In this document: one piece after another, positions 24,487-34,800 of the stretch
How the letters are laid out: every line of letters begins with the position of its first letter
Numbering within the stretch: the stretch's first letter is position 1
Source of the DNA: Sphingobacteriales bacterium TSM_CSM
GTDB taxonomy: Bacteria > Bacteroidota > Bacteroidia > Chitinophagales > UBA2359
Length of the DNA: 42,219 nt
Assembly: GCA_002212725.1 (NCBI GenBank)
Contig: MTCR01000065.1
Coordinates: 1 to 42,219, forward strand
Direction of reading: 5' to 3'
Program-made: the position numbers and the translations under genes
Notes under the pieces: model-generated
Database searches by the model: none
The model's input: only the letters and a program-made list of their open reading frames with translations
Told to the model about the DNA's origin: nothing

Positions 24487-25587
24487 ATGCGAGTATTGTT
24501 TAGCTTTTTGTTACTCATACACGGAATAATACATCTGATGGGTTTTGCCAAAGCCTTTGAGTATGCCGAAATTAAAGAACTTACCCTGCCCATCAGTAAA
24601 AACTGGGGCATAATTTGGTTGTTGGGTGCAGCGCTTTTTGTTTTTTGTGCGCTCTTTTTCCTGCTAAAAAAGGAAAATTGGTTTGCCTGGGCATGGGCGG
24701 GCATTCTGGTATCGCAATTGCTCATTGTTGTTTTTTGGACCGATGCCCGTTTTGGCACCCTGGCCAACCTGCTCATTTTACCGGTATCTTTAATTGCCTG
24801 GGGACAGTGGAGTTTTAACCGCATGGCCAACACCGAGTTGCAAAACCTGCTGCAAACCGCCGTTACCAATACTGCCACTGTAACCGAAGCCGACATTGCC
24901 CAATTACCACAACCGGTTCAGCAGTGGCTGCGGCAATCGGGCGTAGTGGGAAAACCCTATGCCGACAAAATACAACTTTGGCAAAACGGCACTATGCGCA
25001 CCACGCAAAACGGCAAATGGATGCCCTTTGAAGCCCGGCAATGGTTTGCCACTGTACAGCCTGCCTTTTTATGGCAAACAGAGGTAAAAATGATGCCCGG
25101 CGTTTTTTTGGTTGGAAGAGACAAGTATGAAAACGGGAAAGGAAACATGCTCATTAAAGCTCTTTCTTTATTTACCGTAGCCAATGCCAAAGGACCCGAA
25201 ACCGACCAGGGAACCCTTGTGCGCTATTTGGCCGAAATCGTCTGGTTTCCGTCGGCAGCGCTCAGCAAGTATATACAATGGGAAGCCACCGGCTCCAATG
25301 CCGCAAAAGCCACAATGACCTATGGCGGCACAACGGCATCGGTATTGTTTCGGTTTTCCGATGATGGCAAGGTGCTTGCCTGCGAGGCAAAACGGTATTA
25401 TACCCGAAACAACGGCGCTACCTTAGAAGACTGGCATGTAGAAATAGACCCCAATTCCTACAAAACATTTCAACCGGGCATTACCATTCCTGTTCGCTCC
25501 GGTGTAACATGGAAACTGAAGGAAGGCGATTTTAACTGGCTGAAAGTGGAAGTTACCCAAATTCTATACAATGCCGATGCTTATTAA
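24487..25587 (+). CDS. DUF6544-like membrane protein
   Basis: This 366-residue protein has four N-terminal membrane segments (within 1-115: LFSFLLLIHGIIHLMGF, GIIWLLGAALFVFCALFFLL, WAWAGILVSQLLIVVFW, TLANLLILPVSLIAWGQW) and a large C-terminal domain. The block AQLPQPVQQWLRQSG, followed by LWQNGTMR, a W-rich strand, GRDKYENGKGNMLIKALSLF and AEIVWFPSAAL, matches a widespread uncharacterised family I recognise as DUF6544/DUF6920. Function unknown. The ATG at 24487 is used because an upstream frame would begin inside the pckG terminator. Its stop is 5 bases from that of the converging phosphoesterase gene. Confidence 0.78.
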   Translation: MRVLFSFLLLIHGIIHLMGFAKAFEYAEIKELTLPISKNWGIIWLLGAALFVFCALFFLLKKENWFAWAWAGILVSQLLIVVFWTDARFGTLANLLILPVSLIAWGQWSFNRMANTELQNLLQTAVTNTATVTEADIAQLPQPVQQWLRQSGVVGKPYADKIQLWQNGTMRTTQNGKWMPFEARQWFATVQPAFLWQTEVKMMPGVFLVGRDKYENGKGNMLIKALSLFTVANAKGPETDQGTLVRYLAEIVWFPSAALSKYIQWEATGSNAAKATMTYGGTTASVLFRFSDDGKVLACEAKRYYTRNNGATLEDWHVEIDPNSYKTFQPGITIPVRSGVTWKLKEGDFNWLKVEVTQILYNADAY

Positions 25588-25592
25588 CTGTT

Positions 25593-26825
25593 TCAAACGT
25601 TAGCCCGATGCAATTCAAACACCGTTATTTCGGGTAAATAACCCACGCGGCCGGGGTACCCTACAAACCCAAATCCCGGGTTAACATACAGAAATTGTTG
25701 TTGTTGCCGGTACAAACCTACCCATTCTTTGTACATAAGCTGAACGGGACTCCATTTAAACCCAAAAAACCTGATGGCAAACTGAAAAGCATGGGTATGC
25801 CCCGAAAAGGTGGCATTTATTTTTGGAAATCGGGGCAACACCTCTGCTTTCCAATGTGAGGGGTCGTGCGAAAGCAGCAGTTGCACGGCACAATCTTGGG
25901 TAATGTTGTGGTATGCCTGCTGAAGGTTGCCATATCTTTTAAACCGATGGCTGGCGCTCCAGTTTTCTACCCCTATAACAGCAATTTTATGCCCTTTGCA
26001 GTCAACAATCCGGTGTTCATTCAGCAACAGGTTCCAGCCAAGTGTGCGGTGGTTATTGCGCATTTCCTCAAAGTTGCTGCGATAGTGCTGTTCAGATGGC
26101 CATTGCACATAATCGCCATAATCATGGTTGCCTAATACGGAAAAAACGCCGTACCGGGCATTAATTTTTGAGAAAATGTGGAGGTAGGGCGCTGCTTCAT
26201 TGGCGCGATTGTTTACCAAATCTCCGGTAAAAAACACCAAATCGGGTTGTTGGTTATTGATAAGTTCCACCGCCCGTTTTATGGGTTTATCGGTAATAAA
26301 ACTGCCTGTATGAATGTCGGAAATCTGCACTATCCGCAAACCGCTCAATTCATCGGGCAAATTTTGTATGGGCAGCGCCACCTTCCTAACCTTGTAGCGG
26401 TAAGCATTTCGGACCATACCGTGCAGCATGGCCAAGAATGGCAAGCCGGCCAGTACCAATCCGGCGGTACAAATAATGGCAGAGCGCTCAACCGGCAAAC
26501 CGGCAGTACTACTTATACCCAACCAAATGCAGGCGAGTTTGAGCAGTCTTATCAGGTCATCGGCAAGGGTAAAAATGCTGAGAATGAATTTTACAACAAA
26601 CAACATAAACACCATTGCCGTAATGTACATTCGTTCGGCGTTGTTGTGTAGCCTGATACCCAATACCACGCCGCAAAAAACCACCAGATAGGTAAATGCT
26701 GCCAGCAACCAGTAAATACCTGCCACCCAGGGGCTTGCACTAATGGTTTTTACCAACTGAAAAGCATATACATCAAAAAACAGTAAAAACAGAAACGGGG
26801 TTATCCACCGCAAGGGAGTAGGCAT
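25593..26825 (-). CDS. membrane metallophosphoesterase (YkuE/YaeI-type)
   Basis: A 410-residue protein with four N-terminal membrane segments (about 8-27, 34-58, 66-88, 113-136) followed by a calcineurin-like phosphoesterase domain. The dimetal-binding motifs are complete: ISDIHTG with Asp170 and His172, FTGDLVNN (199-206), LGNHDYGD (231-238), His320 in LLSHDPSHW and SGHTHAFQF (341-349). Relatives act on membrane or envelope phosphoesters, such as lipid A intermediates (YaeI/LpxG-like) or cyclic nucleotides; the substrate here is not known. The gene converges on the DUF6544 gene with 5 bases between stops, leaving no room for a classical terminator. Confidence 0.88.
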   Translation of the reverse strand: MPTPLRWITPFLFLLFFDVYAFQLVKTISASPWVAGIYWLLAAFTYLVVFCGVVLGIRLHNNAERMYITAMVFMLFVVKFILSIFTLADDLIRLLKLACIWLGISSTAGLPVERSAIICTAGLVLAGLPFLAMLHGMVRNAYRYKVRKVALPIQNLPDELSGLRIVQISDIHTGSFITDKPIKRAVELINNQQPDLVFFTGDLVNNRANEAAPYLHIFSKINARYGVFSVLGNHDYGDYVQWPSEQHYRSNFEEMRNNHRTLGWNLLLNEHRIVDCKGHKIAVIGVENWSASHRFKRYGNLQQAYHNITQDCAVQLLLSHDPSHWKAEVLPRFPKINATFSGHTHAFQFAIRFFGFKWSPVQLMYKEWVGLYRQQQQFLYVNPGFGFVGYPGRVGYLPEITVFELHRANV

Positions 26826-27039
26826 GAAGTACTGTTGTTAATTATGATTTGGTCAAACAACTCTAATAACAACTAAGCGGGAGGCAGGTTGTGTTTGCCG
26901 GTAATTTTTGCGTTTTACCGCTGTTTAGCTTTTCAAAACATAGCTGTTGCCGGGTGTTCTGCCGTATTTTGTCAATATTGATGCTTTGCCGCTTTACTAC
27001 AAACAAGGGCAGGAGATAAGAATGGCAAGGTGCGGTAAC

Positions 27040-27072
27040 TAAAAAGCCCCGTTCCGGTAAAGGAACAGGGCC
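27040..27072 (-). terminator. terminator downstream of tRNA-Leu
   Basis: On the minus strand GCCCTGTTCC (27062-27071) pairs with GGAACGGGGC (27046-27055), one mismatch, and runs into a T-tract at 27041-27045. It closes the hscB/tRNA-Leu transcript about 10 bases after the tRNA. Confidence 0.8.
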
Positions 27073-27080
27073 TGTAAGTG

Positions 27081-27164
27081 TACCCAGAGCCGGGGTCGAA
27101 CCGGCATGGGTTTAACCCCACTGGTGTTTGAGACCAGCGCGTCTACCAATTCCGCCATCTGGGC
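27081..27164 (-). tRNA. tRNA-Leu (anticodon CAA)
   Basis: An 84-base cloverleaf on the minus strand. The acceptor GCCCAGA pairs with TCTGGGT, including a G-U first pair. The anticodon arm CTGGT-CTCAAAC-ACCAG gives CAA. There is a class II long variable arm (TGGGGTTAAACCCA) and a T arm GCCGG-TTCGACC-CCGGC. CCA is not encoded. Its first base directly follows the hscB stop codon, so it must be cut out of the shared transcript. Confidence 0.95.
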
Positions 27165-27698
27165 TTAAGCGGAGGCAAATTTAGACAAACTCTCTTTAAT
27201 TCGCAACAAATATCGCTTTTTGTAGTAAAAATCTTTTACGTCGGTTAATAATTGCGCGTTACCGGGGTTTTGGGTGAACTGTTTCATAGCCGGCAAAGCT
27301 TCTTCGAGCAGATTATTTTCGATATGGTTTATCTCTTGCAGCAGTTGCGCAACTTTGGTTTCGTCGGGTTTTGCCTGTAGTTCCATCAGCATTTCGTTCA
27401 GTTCCATCATTTCCATCAGGAAAGAGGGCGGCAAAATATGTTTTTCACCTTCTTTCAGCAGCCCGTTTAGTTCCAGAATATATTTTACCCTTTGGTCAAA
27501 GTGCAGCAATGTTTCATAGGCTTTGTTGTTATAGGTAGCCAGCAGGAGACTTTGCTCTTGTGCTTCGGGGGTTGCTTGTGTATGAAAATCGGGATGAAAC
27601 TGTTTATTAAACGCAAGGAAACGCTTTTTCAGTTCCTTTTCGTCAGTAAAAAAAGAAACAGGCAGGTTGTAAAAGTCAAAAAAATGAGGTAACGGCAT
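27165..27698 (-). CDS. hscB: HscB Fe-S cluster co-chaperone
   Basis: A 177-residue J-domain protein. The N-terminal J domain has the HPD tripeptide at 35-37 (FNKQFHPDFHTQ), needed to stimulate the HscA-type Hsp70. The C-terminal helical domain has LPPSFLMEMMELNE, the HscB hallmark that binds the IscU scaffold. It works in the cytoplasm, handing over Fe-S clusters. No iscU or hscA is adjacent, as is usual in this phylum. Its TAA is immediately followed by the first base of tRNA-Leu. Confidence 0.92.
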   Translation of the reverse strand: MPLPHFFDFYNLPVSFFTDEKELKKRFLAFNKQFHPDFHTQATPEAQEQSLLLATYNNKAYETLLHFDQRVKYILELNGLLKEGEKHILPPSFLMEMMELNEMLMELQAKPDETKVAQLLQEINHIENNLLEEALPAMKQFTQNPGNAQLLTDVKDFYYKKRYLLRIKESLSKFASA

Positions 27699-27767
27699 GG
27701 TACAAGTGCTTTACCGTATTGAATAGCATACAGCAAATACCGGTTGTTGGTAAAAATGCGTGGCTGA

Positions 27768-28352
27768 TTAAGCCATTACATTTTTGTAAGCGGCATTGTA
27801 GAGCATGAGGTAGCGTTCTTGTCCGCTGCTGTCTTTTTCTGTAAGGTTAACCCCGTTTTCGTACCATTTTTTAATAACGGCTGCCATATTACTTGCATCT
27901 TCATCGGAACTGAGGAAGAAGTTAATATTGTATTGTTCGCCGTCTTTTGAAAACGAAATTTGGTTTTTGGTGCCTTTAAAGGGGCTTAATACGCCGGCGT
28001 AACCATCGTAAGTGAGGGTAAGGTTTTTAACTTCTTTGGGGTTAAAACTGTATTCGCGGTCAGAATTGTCCCACGTAAAGTTAAGGCTGTTGTCAGATAC
28101 GGTTAGGGTACCTCTTTTATTGTAGTGTTTGTGGTACCAAAGCAGCAGGCATAAAATGGCAATAACAATGGTAAGCAGGGTAAGCAGCCCGTTGGCAAGG
28201 AAAAACGGGGGCGCATAGCCGTTTGCAACATAGTAGGATTTAACAAAACCGGCAAAAATAACCCATAATAACACGGGTGCTGCTACTCTGAAAAACCCAC
28301 TTGCACCTTCCTGCTTATCGGGAACAAGTACATCTGTGCTGAATTGCGTCAT
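27768..28352 (-). CDS. two-helix membrane protein with cytosolic beta-rich domain
   Basis: This 194-residue protein has no signal peptide. Two hydrophobic helices (APVLLWVIFAGFV, about 25-37, and ANGLLTLLTIVIAILCLLLW, about 53-72) are followed by a soluble domain of about 115 residues with alternating strands (GTLTVSDNSLNFTW, EVKNLTLTYDGYAG, NQISFSKDGEQYNINFFL) and a closing helix (MAAVIKKWYENGVN). That layout resembles PH-like membrane proteins, but no named family is certain. It has its own upstream -7 element. Function unknown. Confidence 0.72.
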   Translation of the reverse strand: MTQFSTDVLVPDKQEGASGFFRVAAPVLLWVIFAGFVKSYYVANGYAPPFFLANGLLTLLTIVIAILCLLLWYHKHYNKRGTLTVSDNSLNFTWDNSDREYSFNPKEVKNLTLTYDGYAGVLSPFKGTKNQISFSKDGEQYNINFFLSSDEDASNMAAVIKKWYENGVNLTEKDSSGQERYLMLYNAAYKNVMA

Positions 28353-28395
28353 ATCTGTATCAGTGTTTAAAGACTTAAATTACTGTTTTATGGTG

Positions 28396-28403
28396 CAAAT
28401 ATA
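28396..28403 (-). promoter_or_regulatory. -7 element for the two-helix membrane protein
   Basis: TATATTTG on the minus strand matches TAnnTTTG exactly, 44 bases before the ATG at 28352. No clear -33 was found. Confidence 0.45.
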
Positions 28404-28505
28404 GGGCGAAATTGGTAATTTTAACACTGTAGCAATAATTATGCGGTAAAATTTACGCTTTTACAATTGAACGCCCTTTGTATTTCAACAAAATAGTATT
28501 GGTTG

Positions 28506-28523
28506 TATTTTTGTGTATGTTTG
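28506..28523 (+). promoter_or_regulatory. tandem -7 elements for the TPR-like gene
   Basis: TATTTTTG (28506-28513) and TATGTTTG (28516-28523) both match TAnnTTTG. A TTTG at 28477 lies 25 bases before the first one. Either could drive the gene at 28655. Confidence 0.35.
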
Positions 28524-28654
28524 TTGTTGTTGCCAATAAACAGCCGCGTACTGACAATTATTGACACGCAGCCCCCTCACCCTTTGCCGGTATTTCCTTT
28601 TTTAAGTTGCGCACTAATCAAGTAAGCAGAAAAAAAATGTAATTGGCACGATAA

Positions 28655-30271
28655 ATGCTGAAACATTCTTGCCAAAATGTACGTAAAGTGCCACAAAAAC
28701 TCTACTCCCTCTTTAAATCTTTGACCCCAACCGAAAAATCGGATTTTCGGCACTGGCTTTCCTGTAAGAATGAGCATTTATATGCCCTGTTCAGCGTTTT
28801 TGAACAACAGGTGCAGCCCAATTCGTCTGAATACAAAGGCAGTTTTACCGAGGTTTCAATAAACGAAACGGAAGCCCTGTTGATTTTTGAAGCACTGCTC
28901 GAATTTCTCGAAGCCTTTTCTGCTTCGCCCGAAATCAGGCTCAACCGGCAATTGTCGCAAATACAACTGCTTTTTGAACGAAAACAGTTTGACCTTTGCC
29001 GGCAATTAATTCTGAAGGCAAAAGCTATGGCAGAGCAACATTACCTGCTCCAGGATTTGGAAAAAGTGCTCGTTTTTGAAAAAAAACTGCTCGATTACCA
29101 GACTACTGTAAGCGGACTGACCGATACCCGCAGTTTATACTACAACCAAACTCAACTGTACGAGCAACTCACCAATTTATACAGTTACAAAGAACTTTGG
29201 GTAAAGGTAACCAATTGGGGGCACGTGGCTTCCGTAAGAACCGACCGCATTAAATGGCTGTCGCACTTGCTCAAACATCCGTTGCTGCAAACCGAAAAAG
29301 CAGCCTATTCTTTCAATGCCCAAATACTGTTCCACTTAATAAAAGCAGAAATTTATAAAAACTTAGATTGCTTTGATGATGCTTTTCAGCATACCAAATC
29401 TTTGCTCCAGCTTTTTTACCAAAATGCCGACTATGCCGAAATGGAGTGGAGCAGCTTTTTGGAGGCGCTGAACAGCCATGCCATGATGGCCATTCAGTTG
29501 GGTAAATACGATGACGCACTTATGACCTCCGATTTTATGAAACAAATGAGCGGCATTTATGCTTTTATTGATACCCATAACCTGAAGTGTGATATTGCCG
29601 TGCGCTACCACCTTATTGACCTTAAACTATGCAAAGAAACCCTGCAGTTAAACGGAATTGATACTGTTATAGACACCGTTCAACAGTGCCTGCAGCAATC
29701 TGTTGTTCCTGTAGATTATTTTTATGCACTGAGTATATTAACCGAAATTGCTCAAATTCACTTTCTGACAGCCAACTACAAGGCTGCAGAAGAAACTTGC
29801 CAGCAAATATACAACTTGGAACAGTTTTGTTCTAATGTGCCTCTGCAAACCTGGGCTAAAATGCTCCATGCACTTGCCCTGCTCGAAACCGGACAAACAG
29901 AAGCACTGCAGCAGTTATCCGGATTTATTCAATCATATTTCAAAGAAATGCAAATCTACCTCCGCTTTGAAACCTTGTTCTTAGACATGCTCAAAAAACT
30001 GGCACAGCCCGGCAAAGGGGTAAATTATATGCTTTCTATATTGCAGGACTATGAAATCCTGTTCGATTCGGTTCGCGCACATAGCGAAGAGTATATTCAC
30101 TCCCTCATTATTGCCTGGATTAACAGCAAATTGCTGCGGCAGCCTCTGTTGCAGTTTATGAACGACCGCCTTACCGCTTCGGGAAAAATAAACAGGAATT
30201 TGGTAAAAAAAGCAATAGCAGCCTTGCCCGAAAAAAACGGCACTGCCATTTACCCCGGCAATAGTTTCTAA
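28655..30271 (+). CDS. TPR-like helical protein, Bacteroidota family
   Basis: This 538-residue protein has no signal peptide or membrane segment and is almost entirely helical. The start PQKLYSLFKSLTPTEKSDFRHWL resembles the 'YxLxKSLxxxEKrxFk' opening of a Bacteroidota-specific group of TPR-like proteins of unknown function. Repeated helix pairs with Ala/Tyr/Leu spacing (KQFDLCRQLILKAKAMAEQ, YKAAEETCQQIYNLEQF) support a TPR-like solenoid. The start is the first ATG after the upstream -7 elements. It is monocistronic. It might be a scaffold or a regulator; nothing catalytic is visible. Confidence 0.75.
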   Translation: MLKHSCQNVRKVPQKLYSLFKSLTPTEKSDFRHWLSCKNEHLYALFSVFEQQVQPNSSEYKGSFTEVSINETEALLIFEALLEFLEAFSASPEIRLNRQLSQIQLLFERKQFDLCRQLILKAKAMAEQHYLLQDLEKVLVFEKKLLDYQTTVSGLTDTRSLYYNQTQLYEQLTNLYSYKELWVKVTNWGHVASVRTDRIKWLSHLLKHPLLQTEKAAYSFNAQILFHLIKAEIYKNLDCFDDAFQHTKSLLQLFYQNADYAEMEWSSFLEALNSHAMMAIQLGKYDDALMTSDFMKQMSGIYAFIDTHNLKCDIAVRYHLIDLKLCKETLQLNGIDTVIDTVQQCLQQSVVPVDYFYALSILTEIAQIHFLTANYKAAEETCQQIYNLEQFCSNVPLQTWAKMLHALALLETGQTEALQQLSGFIQSYFKEMQIYLRFETLFLDMLKKLAQPGKGVNYMLSILQDYEILFDSVRAHSEEYIHSLIIAWINSKLLRQPLLQFMNDRLTASGKINRNLVKKAIAALPEKNGTAIYPGNSF

Positions 30272-30460
30272 CTCCGGCAACATCTTAAAACGGCACTCAT
30301 TTCTGCCGGCCTGCAGGGGCACAATTTTCAGGGATTTGTAAAAACAAAGGTGCATTTGGTCTTTGTTGGAAAAAATTAGCAAAACAGCCTATGGCAAAAT
30401 TAAAGGCCGTATCTTTAAGCACCGCATGTAATTTTTTCTCAACAGTAAAACCAACGTATT

Positions 30461-31735
30461 ATGAACTTCAAGTTTTTCAACCAATGTGTTTGCCTTGCCG
30501 CGCTTGCCTGCCTTACGCTTTTTACCAACTGCAACAAGTCTGATGAGGATGACAATATCCACTATTTCGACCCCTCTATGACCAATGTACAGACAAAACT
30601 ACAGGAAACCCTTATTACCATGAACGACGGCGACATCATTCACCTGAAAGCCGGAACCTACAACTTTACCGCCACCCTGTCGGTTGACGGAAAGAAAAAC
30701 TACACCATCCGCGGCGAAGGTATTAACAGTACCATTTTGTCTTTTGCAGGGCAAACAACCGGTTCCGAAGGGCTTAAAATAAGCAACGGAGAACAGGTGC
30801 TGCTCTATAACTTTACCGTACAAGATACCGAGGGCGACGCCATTAAGGTTAAAGATACCGATGGGTTGAGCTTTGTTAACGTGGGCGCAGAATGGACCGG
30901 CGAAGTTACCGAATCAAATGGCGCCTACGGACTTTACCCCGTTACCTGTACCAATGTACTCATTGACGGATGTTATGTGCGCGGCGCTTCAGATGCCGGC
31001 ATTTATGTGGGGCAAACCGAGCATGTAATTGTGCGCAACTCGCTTGCCCGGGAAAATGTGGCCGGCATTGAAATTGAAAACTGCAACTATGCCGATGTAT
31101 ATAACAACGTAGCCACTCATAACACCGGCGGTGTTCTCATTTTTGACATGCCCGGCCTTACCATTAAAAACGGACACCAGTGCCGCGTATTTGACAACCA
31201 GATTATTGAAAACGACCATCGCAATTTTGCTCCATCGGGCAATATTGTAGGAAACGTGCCGCCCGGAACAGGGTTAATGATCATGACCTCCAAAGAAGTG
31301 GAAGTGTTTAACAACACCATTACCAACAACAACGTGTTGGGTGTTGGTATTGTAAGCTATCTGGTATTGGCTTATTTTGATGAAAACCTTACTTACGACG
31401 ACCCCGTTTACCAACCTTATGTGCGCAATATTTATATTCACAACAACACATTTGCCCGAACCACTACTTATCCGCAGCCGCAAAACGATATCGGAACTAT
31501 TTTAACCTCGCAATATCCCGCCGGCGATATTCCTGATATTGTATATGACGGCATTGAAAACCCGGCCAATACCGGCGCACCCGAAGAAAAAATCTGCATT
31601 ATGGATAACATCAACGCTGCTTTTGTAGATATTGATGCTGAAAACTTCTTTATTGGTAAAAGCTATGATATAACACCATTCCTTTGCACGCAAAACCCAC
31701 TACCCCAGGTAACGGTTACCGCCCCTCAACCGTAG
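30461..31735 (+). CDS. parallel beta-helix lipoprotein
   Basis: A 424-residue envelope protein with a signal peptide and probable lipobox FTNC (Cys24). After an acidic linker, residues from about 40 to 350 form right-handed parallel beta-helix coils: LKAGTYNFTATLSVDGKKN, VLIDGCYVRGASDAGIYVG, VIVRNSLARENVAGIEIENC and EVEVFNNTITNNNVLGVGI show the Asn/Gly/Ile ladder of NosD- and pectate-lyase-like folds. Such proteins bind or cleave polysaccharides or act as structural scaffolds; no catalytic residues can be assigned. It converges on the metalloprotease gene with a shared terminator between them. Confidence 0.85.
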   Translation: MNFKFFNQCVCLAALACLTLFTNCNKSDEDDNIHYFDPSMTNVQTKLQETLITMNDGDIIHLKAGTYNFTATLSVDGKKNYTIRGEGINSTILSFAGQTTGSEGLKISNGEQVLLYNFTVQDTEGDAIKVKDTDGLSFVNVGAEWTGEVTESNGAYGLYPVTCTNVLIDGCYVRGASDAGIYVGQTEHVIVRNSLARENVAGIEIENCNYADVYNNVATHNTGGVLIFDMPGLTIKNGHQCRVFDNQIIENDHRNFAPSGNIVGNVPPGTGLMIMTSKEVEVFNNTITNNNVLGVGIVSYLVLAYFDENLTYDDPVYQPYVRNIYIHNNTFARTTTYPQPQNDIGTILTSQYPAGDIPDIVYDGIENPANTGAPEEKICIMDNINAAFVDIDAENFFIGKSYDITPFLCTQNPLPQVTVTAPQP

Positions 31736-31796
31736 CAATTTTGCACCGGGGTAATATGGGCAGCAAATTTGTTGTTTGTAACCCTGTATAATAATC

Positions 31797-31839
31797 AAAA
31801 GCCATAGTACAACCGTCAACCGGCCGTACTATGGCTTTT
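31797..31839. terminator. bidirectional terminator
   Basis: GCCATAGTAC (31801-31810) and GTACTATGGC (31826-31835) form a perfect 10-bp stem, with AAAA before and TTTT after. It works on both strands and separates the converging beta-helix and metalloprotease genes. Confidence 0.85.
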
Positions 31840-31894
31840 CAATGTTTTATAGGTGCGGCATATATTTTACCTTGTTTTTGGGAAACAACCTTGT

Positions 31895-34800
31895 TTAGTA
31901 CCTTATGACAGCAATGCCAATAGCGCCCGCTCTTTGCGAGTATAAATCAAAATCGGGAGCATCAATGCCGCCATCAAGGTTACAATCTGCATCATTATAC
32001 ACGTTGCCCAAACCGTTTTGGGAAAAAACTGCATTAAAATCGGTATAATTTACAATGCCATTGGCATTAACATCGGCGGCTGTCATGGCATACACGCCTG
32101 CGCCAAGGTTGGTTACCTGTGTAGCGCCGCCCTGCACATTGCCGGCTGCCGAAAAATCGTAAGGGTTGTTGGTATTTGGTGCGGTAATGGAAATGCTGCT
32201 TTGCACGGCAATATGGTTGCGGTGCCTTATGCGCAACAAGTAGCTGTTGCCGGCGCTTACCCCCGATTCAAAAACCACACCGGCACTGCCATCGGTATTC
32301 AGTAAAATGCCGTCGTTTCTTAACAAGGCAGCTTTTCGGGCAACCACGTTTTGCAATCCGTCAAGCACTTCCAGCAATAGCCAATCGGTAATGTTGGCAG
32401 GTATGGCCGGGGCGGTTTCAGTGCCTGCATAGTTCCAGGGCGGCCGGTTGTAGGGTTGGCCGGCAGGAAGCAGGTTGTTTTGGCGCAAATAGGTGTTCAT
32501 GTTGCTGTTGGCGTTGTTGTAGGTGCCTTCCAGCCAAACCTTAGCCTCAATTCTTACCCCGGCGGGCGGCGCATTGCTGCTAAGGTTTATGTTGTCAATA
32601 AACAGGTTGTTGCCAAAGCCGTTAATTGCGGCAAAACGCAGCAAAACCGTGTTGCCGCAATAAGGCGTAAGGTCAATGGTTTCGGTGCGCCATTGGCTGC
32701 AATCTGCAGGGGTAAAGGCAGCGGTAATATCGGGTGCTGTAGCCAGTACAGAGCCGCTTTTATTGTAAACGGCAGTAAAATTTTGACCGCAGTCGGTAGA
32801 AATTTGCACTTGCAGGGCATCAAAAAAAGTGGCATCATAACGGGCATAGGCCACATCAAAACTAAGCGTTGCCGAAGTTAAACCGCTCAAATCAAACAGG
32901 GGGGAGTTGAGGAAATCCTGTTGTCCGGGAGCATTGTAAACAAAATTGGTAATAACTGCCGATGTGCTGTTACAAATGCTTGTTTGCGATGTCCAGGTAG
33001 TGGCGGCATCGGGGTTGGCAATGTTCCAGCCCGAAGGGGGAAAGGCGGTACTGAAATTTTGAGCATCGGGAACACTTGTTAAAGGAATAACCGTTACTGT
33101 AGCAGCCCCCGATGCGACCGAAGCACAATCATCGGTAAAATAAGCCTGTACGGTATAGTTGCCCGATTGCGAAACGTTAATACTTTGGGTGCTTTGTCCG
33201 GCCAACAAAACACCATCTTTAAACCACCGGTAAACATGGTTGGGGTATTGCGCGCCTATAGCGGTGGCATTGAGCAAGGCGGTATTGCCCTGGCAAAGGG
33301 TAATAGTTGCCGGACTGATTGCCGGTGCTGCCGGCGGTGTTTGCGTAAGGGTTACCAATGCCGATTGTGCAGAAGGGCAGGATCCGTCGGTAAGTAACAC
33401 CGTATAGTTTCCGCCCGCCGCCGCATGGTAGTTTTGCAAGGTTGCCCCGCCAATGGGTGCGCCGTTTCGGTACCATTGGTAGCCATAGCCTGCAAATCCG
33501 CCCGGAACGGCAGATGCTGTAAGCGTTATGTTGTTGCTGCAAACCTCAGTACCGGTTGGTGGCGTTATTGCAGGCGCTGATGGAGGCGCACAATTAACCG
33601 GCTGTACATCAACCGTTACAAAATTGGCGCTTAAACTGCCGCAATATACCAGCAGGGCAAGGTTGTTTTGCAAATTTTGCAGGGTAGTGCCAACCAGCAT
33701 ATCGGTATTGGGCAAGGTTGCGCTTTGGTACGATAAGCCGTAAACCCCGTAAATTGCCGGAGGAAATTGTACGGAATCCGATAAATCGGAACTGCCGTTT
33801 ACCCCTGCAATAATATTGGTGTTGTTGTTTACTGCTACATACGTATAGGCATAACCGGCAGGGGGCGGTGGCGTGCCGTTATACAAACCGCCACCCGGTG
33901 GCGGGGTAAAACCAATGGTGTAGGCAGCCGGAAGCGCAGGGTTAGAGCCACTGAAACTGGAAACCACAAAAGTATAGGTAATGTTGGTTGAAAGTGACAG
34001 GGTAAGCGATGAGGAGTTAATGGTAGTGGCGGCGTTAAAACCGGATCCCACCCAGTTGGTACAGGGATTACCGGGGTTAAAATTTCCGGCGTAACAATGC
34101 AAAACAATGCCCGATGCGCCCGAAGTGCGCGTAAACGTGTAATTGCCGGCAGTATTTACCATAAAACTATAGGTGTCGTACCGGTTGGGGTTTCCGCCAA
34201 AAGAAACACACGAACCGCTGCCGTTGTTGGCTGCCAGGAATGATTCGGGGTCGGCGGTTGTAATAGCGCCGCTAAAGTTGGCAATAGCGCTTCCGTAAGC
34301 GGGTTGCAGGTTAAGGTCTAAGGCGGGCGAACCGGCAGTGGCGCTTACCGAAGTGGCAGGGGTTATGGTAGCGCCATTGGCAGCACAAGCCGAACTGAGG
34401 GTAATGTTGGCGTTATTGATGTCGAAAAAGATATTGCCCGATGCAGCTACTTTAACCCTGCCCGCCGAGGTGGGGTAGCTGGGAATAACAAAGGTATGTG
34501 TGCCATCATTGGGGGTGTTGCCGGCCAAGGTGTAAGGAAAAGTAAGGCCGCCATCGGTAGAGAAAAGAATGTTTACATTGGCACAACTTACCGGCGCTGC
34601 GGTGGTATTGGCCACGTTCCAGGTAACAGTAGCGGTATTGCTGCCGTTGGCAGACCAGGTGGCAGCGCTGTTTTGCGAGGTAATGTTGAACGGTCCGCTT
34701 GCAGCAGTAACTGTTACTGAGGTGGCGTCGCAGTCAAAAGCCCCGCCGGCGGGGTTGTTATCGCGTACGGTAAGCCTGAAGTTAATGGTACGTGCAACAG

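Larger units (their letters stand above)
28353..28654. other. divergent intergenic region
   Basis: This 302-base gap lies between the two-helix membrane protein (minus) and the TPR-like protein (plus). It carries a minus-strand -7 element (28396-28403) and two plus-strand ones (28506-28513, 28516-28523). No small gene or repeat was seen. Confidence 0.5.
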
